NCBI GenBank assembly: GCA_903918325.1 | Contig: CAIXDY010000137.1 | Span: 1-7,451, forward strand | DNA length: 7,451 nt | Direction: 5' to 3' | Source of the DNA: an uncultured Actinomycetes bacterium | GTDB taxonomy: Bacteria > Actinomycetota > Actinomycetes > Nanopelagicales > Nanopelagicaceae | Part shown: piece after piece, positions 1-4,333 of the stretch | Position numbering within the stretch: position 1 is the first letter of the stretch | Layout of the letters: the number at the start of each line of letters is the position of its first letter | The notes under the pieces: generated by a model | What the model was told of the DNA's origin: nothing | What the model saw: the letters and a program-made list of their open reading frames with translations, nothing else | Database searches by the model: none | Position numbers and translations under genes: made by a program

Positions 1-75
1 AACACTTAGAAATTCAGCTGTGGCTTGAGCATATGAGTCAGCGGCATTCTTGAGATCCATGCCTCTATTAAACAT
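1..75 (-). CDS. 5' end of an unidentified gene running off the left edge
   Basis: On the minus strand an open frame starts at ATG 75 or, in the same frame, at ATG 60, and stays open to the window edge, giving 20 to 25 residues. From the second start the protein begins MDLKNAADSYAQATAEF, an amphipathic, helix-like start. This recalls the first helix of DinB / maleylpyruvate-isomerase-type actinobacterial proteins, but 20 residues cannot settle the family. The second start has AGAGG only one base upstream, too close for a normal ribosome binding site, so ATG 75 or a short-leader mRNA is possible. The start lies only 10 bp from the displaced rnpB-end repeat (86-111), so the gene's promoter must lie in or across that repeat. 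The bases TTATAG inside the repeat could act as a -10 element. The gene could be original chromosomal sequence or part of another element. Confidence 0.4.
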   Translation of the reverse strand, partial: MFNRGMDLKNAADSYAQATAEFLSV

Positions 76-85
76 TAGGACAGAA

Positions 86-111
86 AAAGAAGAGTCGCCC
101 TATAAGCCGGA
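86..111. repeat. Displaced copy of the rnpB 3' end (candidate att site, left copy)
   Basis: These 26 bp are identical to 2226-2251, the last bases of the RNase P RNA gene. Read on the minus strand, the copy holds the universally conserved CCGGCTTAT followed by the whole 3' strand of helix P1 (GGGCGACTCTTCTT). No other part of rnpB accompanies it, and identity stops at both ends, so it is not a second gene. It fits the att copy left beyond an element integrated in rnpB. Confidence 0.75.
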
Positions 112-122
112 CACAACCTAAG

Positions 123-166
123 AGTCTTTCGAAATCACGCTCAAATGACAGCGATTTTCGAAGACT
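123..166. repeat. Imperfect inverted repeat
   Basis: The arms 123-141 and 150-166 pair over about 16 bp: AGTCTT with AAGACT, CGAAA with TTTCG, then TC/GA and GCT/AGC, with small bulges and an eight-base loop. Neither strand carries a T tract after it, so it is not a typical intrinsic terminator. It sits between the left att-like repeat and the first TGCCCATG motif and overlaps that motif by one base. It could be a protein-binding site or a structured leader. The role is unknown. Confidence 0.45.
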
Positions 167-185
167 GCCCATGTTTCTTCCCATA
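166..185 (+). repeat. Pair of TGCCCATA-type direct repeats near the left att-like copy
   Basis: TGCCCATG (166-173) and TTCCCATA (178-185) are in the same orientation with starts 12 bp apart. They match the motif and spacing of the four-copy cluster at 2093-2133 at the other end of the bracketed segment. They are the left-end counterpart expected if the motif binds an integrase arm domain. With only two copies, one imperfect, chance is not excluded. Confidence 0.35.
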
Positions 186-290
186 TGAAGTTGTAAATCA
201 AGATGTAACCTGACATTCACTTCAAGAATTAAGGCCCCTGCAGGCTCAATGCAATAATTAAGATGCTTCCCCGTCCATGTTCGGTACCAG

Positions 291-296
291 AAGGGA
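291..296 (+). promoter_or_regulatory. Ribosome binding site for the 56-residue CxxC protein
   Basis: AAGGGA lies seven bases before ATG 304, a normal Shine-Dalgarno spacing. It falls inside the reading frame that would start at ATG 277, which has no such site. This favours 304 as the true start. Confidence 0.6.
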
Positions 297-303
297 AGTT
301 GTC

Positions 304-474
304 ATGTCGTCACTAATTGATTTTCCAACTTGCTATGTATGCCGTTCTATTGAGTTGGAAATTGTTACAAATGATGAGTTTGGTCCCATGACCCTATGCG
401 GTGAATGCGGATACTCATGGATTGCTAAATTCGAAGATTTCGAGCAACCAATCCTGCGCAGCGTAGCCTCGTAA
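304..474 (+). CDS. Small CxxC...CxxC (zinc-ribbon-like) protein of unknown function
   Basis: This is a 56-residue protein starting at ATG 304. An in-frame ATG at 277 would add nine residues but lacks a ribosome binding site. Two cysteine pairs, C10-Y-V-C13 and C32-G-E-C35, are separated by 18 residues in the pattern of a single zinc ribbon or knuckle. The acidic stretch between them and the following GYSW are typical of rubredoxin/zinc-ribbon turns. There is no signal peptide or membrane segment, so it should be cytosolic. No catalytic domain accompanies the ribbon, and I do not recognise a named family. It is a single-gene transcription unit with its own terminator at 491-521 and converges on the glutamate dehydrogenase gene. 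A weak -10-like TAAGAT lies at 259-264. Its position inside the candidate rnpB element makes it possible cargo, for example a small nucleic-acid-binding or regulatory protein; that is inference only. Confidence 0.65.
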   Translation: MSSLIDFPTCYVCRSIELEIVTNDEFGPMTLCGECGYSWIAKFEDFEQPILRSVAS

Positions 475-485
475 AGTAGCTACCG

Positions 486-596
486 TTACTCGTGGTGGAA
501 GTCTTCCCCACGTCCTTTTTTAAAGCGCCCTTTCTTAAATCGCTGACTTGCACGTAACCAGCGAAGATATTCTACGAACTCTTTTAACTTTTTCAC
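486..596 (-). CDS. Possible 36-codon basic small protein, translationally coupled to gdh
   Basis: A GTG codon overlaps the glutamate dehydrogenase stop by one base (TAGTG). It opens a frame of 36 codons ending in TAA at 486-488, starting VKKLKEFVEYLRWL and continuing with a lysine/arginine-rich tail that contains a near-repeat (KKGRF, KKGRG) and ends EDFHHE. AGAGGA (608-613 on the plus strand) lies 11 bases upstream of the GTG, a long but usable spacing. The amphipathic helix followed by a basic tail looks more protein-like than random translation. A stop-start overlap is a common sign of coupled translation. Against it, the frame is short, starts with GTG, and runs through the hairpin that ends the opposing gene. 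I do not recognise a family. If real, it would be a very basic, possibly RNA- or membrane-associated peptide. Confidence 0.35.
   Translation of the reverse strand: MKKLKEFVEYLRWLRASQRFKKGRFKKGRGEDFHHE
491..521 (+). terminator. Intrinsic terminator of the CxxC-protein gene
   Basis: The hairpin at 491-512 pairs CGTGG with CCACG and GGAA with TTCC, with one bulged T and a three-base loop, about 9 bp of stem. It is followed by TCCTTTTTT ending at 521. It starts 16 bases after the stop codon at 474, as expected for a rho-independent terminator on the plus strand. On the minus strand no T tract follows the stem, so it should not stop transcription coming from gdh. Confidence 0.8.
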
Positions 597-1831
597 TAGA
601 CCAACGATCCTCTCATTTCAAAGGCCTGCGCAACGCGCTCAACAGAAACGATAAATGCTGCGGTGCGCAGGTCTACTGAGTACTTCTTAGAAACTTTATG
701 TACATTGCCAAATGCTTTTTCCATGCGCATATCTAACTCGCGGCGGAATTTGTCAATGGGCCAACTAAACTCTTGAATGTTTTGAGTCCATTCAAAGTAT
801 GAGCCCATAACACCACCAGAGTTGGCCAAAATATCAGGAACGATCAACACACCTTGTGCTCGAAGTTCGCGGTCTGCTGCAATTGAGAGCGGCTGGTTAG
901 CACCTTCAATTATGAAGCCTGCGTTGATCTTGTCCATGTTTCTTTCATTAATAACACCGCCTAGGGCAGCTGGAATTAAAACATCGCACTTAACCTCTAG
1001 AACATCGGCTGCTCCGATCCGTTCATCTGCTTGCACATCTGCAAGAGATTTAACGTTAAAGATTGACGCGATATCAATGCCCTTTTTATCAACAATTCCT
1101 CCAGAAACATCTGAGATAGCAATTACCTTCATGCCAAGTTCTTGGCACACAAGAGCTGCATATCGTCCGACGTTTCCGAAGCCTTGAATTGCAACTGTTG
1201 CGCCTTTAACTTTCACATCGTTTTTTTCCAAAGTTGCAGCTGCAATTTGTGCTACTCCACGACCTGTTGCTTCCTCACGTCCCGGTGCTCCAAACAGTTC
1301 AACTGGCTTGCCAGTTACACATGCAGGTTGGAAGCCCTCAAGTCTATGGAACTCATCCATCAACCAAGCCATCGTCTTGGCATCGGTTCCCATATCTGGG
1401 GCCGGAATATCGCGATGATGTCCGAGCACATGGACTAGGGAACGGGTCCAACGTCGAATGATTTCTTCTTTTTCGATAGGAGATAGTTTTGAGGCATCGA
1501 CTGCAACTCCACCCTTTGCTCCACCAAATGGAACATCAATTAGTGCTGTCTTCCATGTCATCAAAGATGCTAAAGCGCGGACTTCATCAAGATCTACATC
1601 TTGGTGAAAACGGATGCCGCCTTTGCGTGGTCCGCGGGCGCTTGAATGCTGATCTCGATAACCCGTGAGGACTTCCACATCATCGCCTCGACGAAGTGGA
1701 ATAGAAATGACAACTTCTCGTTCACAACTACTTAATGCAGAGATAACTCCGGGTTTAATTCCGAGAATCTCTCCTGCTTGGGCAACTTTTTCATTAACTT
1801 CACTAAAGGCAGATGATCCAGAATGTGTCAT
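596..1831 (-). CDS. gdhA: Glutamate dehydrogenase (Glu/Leu/Phe/Val dehydrogenase family)
   Basis: The 411-residue protein reversibly converts glutamate to 2-oxoglutarate and ammonia with a nicotinamide cofactor in the cytosol, linking nitrogen and carbon metabolism. Its length is normal for the small hexameric family (RocG/GudB type). The N-terminal substrate domain has KGGIRFH (70-76), TWK (92-94), the glycine-rich PFGGAKGG with catalytic Lys106, and PAPDMGTD with catalytic Asp146. The Rossmann domain follows EATGRGV (187-193), with GFGNVG at 217-222 and an Asp (241) at the end of the second strand, which suggests NAD rather than NADP. EGANQP (309-314) replaces the usual EGANGP, and PDILANSGGVMGSYFEW (332-348) closes the active site. 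The start at 1831 has no Shine-Dalgarno sequence and the predicted leader is only about 15 bases. It converges with the CxxC gene. It lies between the two rnpB-end repeats, so it may be island cargo, although its sequence looks housekeeping. Leucine or valine dehydrogenase is less likely given the motifs. Confidence 0.93.
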   Translation of the reverse strand: MTHSGSSAFSEVNEKVAQAGEILGIKPGVISALSSCEREVVISIPLRRGDDVEVLTGYRDQHSSARGPRKGGIRFHQDVDLDEVRALASLMTWKTALIDVPFGGAKGGVAVDASKLSPIEKEEIIRRWTRSLVHVLGHHRDIPAPDMGTDAKTMAWLMDEFHRLEGFQPACVTGKPVELFGAPGREEATGRGVAQIAAATLEKNDVKVKGATVAIQGFGNVGRYAALVCQELGMKVIAISDVSGGIVDKKGIDIASIFNVKSLADVQADERIGAADVLEVKCDVLIPAALGGVINERNMDKINAGFIIEGANQPLSIAADRELRAQGVLIVPDILANSGGVMGSYFEWTQNIQEFSWPIDKFRRELDMRMEKAFGNVHKVSKKYSVDLRTAAFIVSVERVAQAFEMRGSLV

Positions 1832-1852
1832 GCATGGACAATAGAAAAACCG

Positions 1853-1861
1853 TCTATAGCA
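1853..1861 (-). promoter_or_regulatory. Extended -10 promoter element of the glutamate dehydrogenase gene
   Basis: Read on the minus strand this is TGCTATAGA, an extended -10 (TGn plus a TATAAT-like hexamer). It starts about 30 bases upstream of ATG 1831, giving a predicted leader of about 15 bases. No good -35 is visible at 1876-1881, which is acceptable for an extended -10. A perfect 12-bp palindrome, AAAAGGCCTTTT (1863-1874), fills the spacer and could be an operator. Confidence 0.5.
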
Positions 1862-1914
1862 AAAAAGGCCTTTTGGGTTTATTTTCTATGAATTCGGGGT
1901 GAACGACCCGCCCG

Positions 1915-2052
1915 CTAGGTGGGAAGAAGTTCAGAAAGCAAAGCCTCAACCCGGGCTTTAATCGCATCACGGATCACCCGAACAGATTCAATACCTTGCC
2001 CTGCAGGATCTTCTAGAACCCAATCTTCATAAATAGTTTTAGAGAAATCCAA
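1915..2052 (-). pseudogene. arsC: C-terminal remnant of an ArsC-type arsenate reductase / low-molecular-weight phosphatase
   Basis: On the minus strand a stop-bounded frame ends at TAG 1915-1917 and reads, from 2031, YEDWVLEDPAGQGIE, then VRVIRDAIKARVEALLSELLPT. This is the typical C-terminus of actinobacterial ArsC proteins of the low-molecular-weight phosphatase fold: the W-x-L-x-DPAG loop carrying the general-acid aspartate, then the final V-R-x-IRD-x-I helix. Full proteins have about 130 residues, so only the last 38 or so remain. The N-terminal P-loop (C-x5-R) is absent. Upstream, the seven residues LDFSKTI do not fit the family and a TAA (2053-2055) closes the frame, so similarity ends near 2031. 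No start codon or ribosome binding site is present. The family call is by recalled pattern. The break lies between gdh and the att-like repeat cluster, consistent with deletion or recombination within an island that once carried an intact arsC. Confidence 0.6.
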
Positions 2053-2062
2053 TTATCCTGAA

Positions 2063-2080
2063 GTTGTTCATGGTTGTTCG
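2063..2080 (+). repeat. GTTGTTC direct repeat pair
   Basis: GTTGTTCA (2063-2070) and GTTGTTCG (2073-2080) are in the same orientation with starts exactly 10 bp apart, one helical turn. They lead directly into the TGCCCATA cluster with a similar period. Two adjacent sets of phased repeats beside an att-like core resemble the separate integrase-arm and excisionase sites of phage attachment regions. The function is inferred from layout only. Confidence 0.4.
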
Positions 2081-2092
2081 TAGTCAAAAAGT

Positions 2093-2133
2093 TGCCCATA
2101 GAGCTGCCCATATTTGCCCATGAATTCCCCATA
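2093..2133 (+). repeat. Four helically spaced TGCCCATA-type direct repeats
   Basis: TGCCCATA (2093-2100), TGCCCATA (2105-2112), TGCCCATG (2115-2122) and TCCCCATA (2126-2133) share one orientation, with starts 12, 10 and 11 bp apart. All copies therefore face the same side of the helix. The cluster ends 92 bp from the rnpB-end repeat (2226-2251), a distance and layout typical of arm-type integrase sites. Related copies lie at 166-185 near the other att-like repeat. A different DNA-binding protein is possible. Confidence 0.55.
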
Positions 2134-2225
2134 AAAACTTCTAAATCTGCGACAGGTTATGCAGCAACTTGTACAAACATTTTTAGGAAAAGTAAGCGTG
2201 AATTTACTTCACTCACTATAAAAAT

Positions 2226-2251
2226 AAAGAAGAGTCGCCCTATAAGCCGGA
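2226..2251. repeat. rnpB 3' end copy within the intact gene (candidate att site, right copy)
   Basis: This is the 26-bp sequence shared exactly with 86-111. Here it is part of the functional RNase P RNA: the 3' strand of P1 preceded by the conserved CCGGCTTAT. Recombination inside this core would leave rnpB unchanged, because the incoming element supplies the same bases. Confidence 0.75.
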
Positions 2252-2576
2252 TCCTGTCGTGGATCACCATCCATCTAGATCTGTAATTACTTACAGATTC
2301 AAGCAACCTACCCGTTGACTCGAGCGAGCAGCTCTCAAGCGCCAACTGCATGGTCTTGCTCCAAGTGGGGTTTACATAGCTAACTGCATTGCTGCAATTA
2401 CTGGTGGTCTCTTACACCGCCGTTTCACCCTTACCTTTTATTTCTAAAAGGCGGTTTGCTTTCTGTTGCACTAATCCCGCGGATTGCTCCGGGTGGGCGT
2501 TACCCACCACTTTGCTCTTTGGAGTCCGGACTTTCCTCGGTACTTTCGTAACGCGGTGATCCGGGCGACTCTTCTT
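2227..2576 (-). ncRNA. rnpB: RNase P RNA, bacterial class A
   Basis: This is the catalytic RNA of ribonuclease P, which removes 5' leaders from tRNA precursors together with the RnpA protein. The ends are set by helix P1: AAGAAGAGTCGCCC (RC of 2563-2576) pairs perfectly over 14 bp with GGGCGACTCTTCTT (RC of 2227-2240). P2 follows as GGATCACC (RC of 2555-2562) with GGTGATCC (RC of 2261-2268). The conserved segments appear in order on the minus strand: GAGGAAAGTCCGGACTCC, ACAGAAAGCAAACCGCC, GGTAAGGGTGAAACGGCG, GTAAGAGACCACCAG, GGGTAGGTTGCTTGA, CTAGATGGATGG, and CCACGACAGGATCCGGCTTAT before P1. The length of about 350 nt is normal. The 3' end runs into TTTATTTTTATA, so P1 plus that T-rich stretch may help stop transcription. 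The last 26 bp are duplicated at 86-111. The gene is divergent from the polysaccharide operon. Confidence 0.96.
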
Positions 2577-2583
2577 GTGGGCA

Positions 2584-2589
2584 ATACTA
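2584..2589 (-). promoter_or_regulatory. Candidate -10 element of rnpB
   Basis: Read on the minus strand this is TAGTAT, followed by seven bases and then the first bases of helix P1 at 2576. That places the start site exactly where a -10 would. No clear -35 is seen 17 bp further upstream (an AT-rich TTTAG is the nearest). The whole rnpB promoter must share about 60 bp with the start region of the divergent glycosyltransferase gene. Confidence 0.4.
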
Positions 2590-2624
2590 CCGATAAGATT
2601 TGCTTACTAAATTTGATTATCGAG

Positions 2625-2630
2625 AAGGAG
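2625..2630 (+). promoter_or_regulatory. Ribosome binding site fixing the glycosyltransferase start
   Basis: AAGGAG lies six bases before ATG 2637, a near-ideal Shine-Dalgarno. The same frame is open further left to an ATG at 2484, but that extension lies inside rnpB on the opposite strand, so it is rejected. Confidence 0.8.
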
Positions 2631-2636
2631 AAATAC

Positions 2637-3719
2637 ATGCTTATTTCTCTCATATCCTCGGCTGACCAAGTCAGCGATGCGCGCATGCACCGCTTGTGTG
2701 GAGCGCTCATCCGCAGTGGTTGTCAGGTTGAAGTCTGGGCGCTGGGCTCTGCATCGGATGCCCCTGCTGGAGTTAGTTTTCACAAAGCACCTGGTGGTAA
2801 AGGTTTCGCTGCGCGAATTATTCGCGATGTGGTTTTGCCTTTTCGCACACAAGGGAAAATTTGGATTGTCGTTGCACCTGATTTATTACCCATGTCATGG
2901 TTAGTTGCGCGAATTAAAGGTCGCAAATTAGTTGCCGATGTGCATGAAGATTACTTTGAATTATTAAAAGATCGTGCTTGGGCAAAAGGAATCGTTGGGG
3001 CAGTAGCAAAAGTAATTGCGCGCTTGGCAACGAAAGTAGCAGCCCGCGCTGATTTAACAACAGTGGCCGATGTACAAGTGCCACCATTTGATGCGCGCAA
3101 ACGTTTAGTAGTAAGAAACTTTCCAGATCTTTCGTTGCTGACACCAAGTGGTGATTTATCGGCTCAACCACGGGCAATTTATATTGGGGATGTTCGAACT
3201 TCACGGGGAATTAAAACTATTTTAGAAACCGCCGAATTAGCTCCGAAGTGGAGCTTTGATATCGTCGGAAATGTTTCAGCTAACGATGCCCAGTTTATTG
3301 ATGACTGGAAAAAGAAAAGTTCTGCTAGTTCACGAGTGATATTTCATGGCCGACTTGCACCTGCCCAATCCTGGAGCTTTGCTAAGGGAGCTTGGGTTGG
3401 GCTTTCACTTCTAGAATCAACACCAGCATTTAACGCCGCAGTTCCCAGTAAGTTATATGAATACATGGCCAGTGGTCTTGCAACAATTTCAACTCCACTC
3501 CCCCGTTGCGTAGAATTAATTGAAAAAAGTAATGGCGGAGTAATTGCTAAGGATGCAACAGCAGTTGCTGCAACATTAAATGCATGGGCTGCAAATCCCA
3601 CCGCGCTAATTGAGATGCGCAAAAATGCAGTTACATGGGCCACATCAAACCTGAATGCTGCCGCTGAATACGACGCCTTCGTAAGCGCAATTAAGGCTCT
3701 TATTCCTAGTTCACGGTAG
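2637..3719 (+). CDS. GT-B fold glycosyltransferase (GT4-like)
   Basis: This 360-residue protein is predicted to transfer a sugar from a nucleotide donor to a lipid-linked glycan acceptor at the inner face of the membrane. The N-terminal domain starts MLISLISSADQVSDARM, a usual first strand of a GT-B acceptor domain, and carries DVHEDYFE at 101-108, a motif common in surface-glycan GT4 enzymes. A linker leads to the C-terminal donor domain at IYIGDVRTSRG (181-191). VIFHGRL (234-240) and LSLLESTPAFNAAVPSKLYE (257-276), followed by YMASG, form the donor-binding region; the second glutamate of the E-x7-E-like motif is in SKLYE. There is no signal peptide. The start is fixed by a strong AAGGAG. 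It is the first gene of a five-gene operon, nine bases before the acetyltransferase, so it probably adds the sugar made by its neighbours or a nearby unit of the same polymer. Donor and linkage cannot be told. The promoter must lie between rnpB and 2637 but is not clear. Confidence 0.85.
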   Translation: MLISLISSADQVSDARMHRLCGALIRSGCQVEVWALGSASDAPAGVSFHKAPGGKGFAARIIRDVVLPFRTQGKIWIVVAPDLLPMSWLVARIKGRKLVADVHEDYFELLKDRAWAKGIVGAVAKVIARLATKVAARADLTTVADVQVPPFDARKRLVVRNFPDLSLLTPSGDLSAQPRAIYIGDVRTSRGIKTILETAELAPKWSFDIVGNVSANDAQFIDDWKKKSSASSRVIFHGRLAPAQSWSFAKGAWVGLSLLESTPAFNAAVPSKLYEYMASGLATISTPLPRCVELIEKSNGGVIAKDATAVAATLNAWAANPTALIEMRKNAVTWATSNLNAAAEYDAFVSAIKALIPSSR

Positions 3720-3728
3720 GCTCGCACA

Positions 3729-4331
3729 ATGGCCACCACAATTGCCGCAACTGCAGATGTTGATGCGAGCGCCACAATTGGCGACGGATCAAAGATTTGG
3801 CATTTAGCTCAAGTCCGCGATGGCGCCGTACTTGGCGAAAACTGCATCGTTTCACGTGGTGCATATATTGGTTCTGGTGTGAAAATTGGAAACAACTGCA
3901 AGATTCAAAATTATGCATTGGTATACGAGCCAGCGGTTTTAGGTCACGGAGTATTTATCGGTCCAGCTGTTGTACTAACTAATGATCATTACCCTCGCGC
4001 GATTAATCCCGACATGAGCCTTAAAACTGGCTCAGATTGGGATGCCGTAGGAGTAACTATCGGCGATGGTGCCAGCATTGGTGCGCAATCAGTCTGTGTT
4101 GCTCCAGTAAAGATTGGTGCTTGGGCATTGGTAGCGGCGGGCTCAGTTGTAACTAAAGATGTACCTGACTTTGCTTTAGTTGCTGGATCTCCAGCAAAAA
4201 GAATCCGTTGGGTGGGTCGCGCAGGGGTGCCGCTAGAAGATATCGGCGATAATTCGTTCCGTTGCCCGCAAACGGGGGCGTTGTATAAGCAGATGAGTTC
4301 TGATCAATTAGTAGAGGTAGAAAAGGGTTAA
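3729..4331 (+). CDS. wbpD: Hexapeptide-repeat N-acetyltransferase, WbpD/WlbB type
   Basis: The 200-residue protein is mostly a left-handed parallel beta-helix built from hexapeptide repeats: ATIGDG, AVLGEN, AYIGSG, VKIGNN and VFIGPA in the first 80 residues, then VTIGDGASIGAQ around 109-120. IWHLAQV (23-29), NCKIQNYALVYE (56-67) and LTNDHYPRA (83-91) are the family's characteristic segments around the acyl-transfer site, and AAGSVVTKDVPDFALVAGSPA (136-156) is the usual end of the helix. A short tail (RCPQTGALY, 178-186) is also typical of this family. WbpD/WlbB enzymes use acetyl-CoA to acetylate the 3-amino group of a UDP-2-acetamido-3-amino uronic acid. The aminotransferase follows after two bases and the oxidoreductase after that, the same set as in wbp/wlb clusters. 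Substrate is inferred from context; a 3-amino sugar without the carboxylate is an alternative. Confidence 0.82.
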   Translation: MATTIAATADVDASATIGDGSKIWHLAQVRDGAVLGENCIVSRGAYIGSGVKIGNNCKIQNYALVYEPAVLGHGVFIGPAVVLTNDHYPRAINPDMSLKTGSDWDAVGVTIGDGASIGAQSVCVAPVKIGAWALVAAGSVVTKDVPDFALVAGSPAKRIRWVGRAGVPLEDIGDNSFRCPQTGALYKQMSSDQLVEVEKG

Positions 4332-4333
4332 CA

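Larger units (their letters stand above)
86..2251. mobile_element. Candidate integrative element or remnant inserted at the 3' end of rnpB
   Basis: The segment is bounded by two identical 26-bp direct repeats (86-111 and 2226-2251). The right copy is the natural 3' end of the RNase P RNA gene. Integrases of the tyrosine family commonly recombine within the 3' end of tRNA, tmRNA or similar RNA genes, restoring the gene at one end and leaving a displaced copy at the other. That is the arrangement seen here. Short repeats of the TGCCCATA type lie just inside both ends in the same orientation (166-185 and 2093-2133), as integrase arm sites would. The content is a small CxxC protein, glutamate dehydrogenase and a broken arsC end. 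No integrase, excisionase or transfer gene fits in the 2.1 kb. It is therefore a deletion remnant, a non-autonomous element, or one unit of a tandem array continuing left. The boundary pattern is seen directly; the mobility is inferred. Confidence 0.45.

Noticed and set aside
86..111. A second or partial RNase P RNA gene
   Set aside because: Only the last 26 bp are present. None of the other conserved segments lie nearby, so it cannot fold as RNase P RNA.
491..512. Hairpin as a bidirectional terminator also ending gdh
   Set aside because: On the minus strand the stem is followed by AGTAACGGT, with no T tract, so only plus-strand termination is supported.
822..1461. Plus-strand open frames across the glutamate dehydrogenase gene
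   Set aside because: They are antisense to a gene with full family motifs, have no ribosome binding sites and look like low-complexity shadow translations.
2093..2133. TGCCCATA repeats as plasmid-type iterons or a CRISPR array
   Set aside because: The units are 8 bp with 2-4 bp gaps, too short for CRISPR. There is no replication initiator gene, and the neighbours are chromosomal.
2198..2212. Inverted repeat GTGAA...TTCAC just beyond the rnpB 3' end as an intrinsic terminator
   Set aside because: The stem is only 5 bp and AT-rich, and the following run is broken (GCTTACTTTTCC). The P1 helix followed by TTTATTTTTATA is a better candidate.
2074..2351. Short open frames on both strands around the rnpB 3' end
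   Set aside because: They run into the RNase P RNA, lack start signals and show no recognisable protein pattern.
2484..2636. Upstream in-frame extension of the glycosyltransferase from ATG 2484
   Set aside because: It lies within rnpB on the opposite strand. The frame is open by chance, and a strong ribosome binding site marks ATG 2637.
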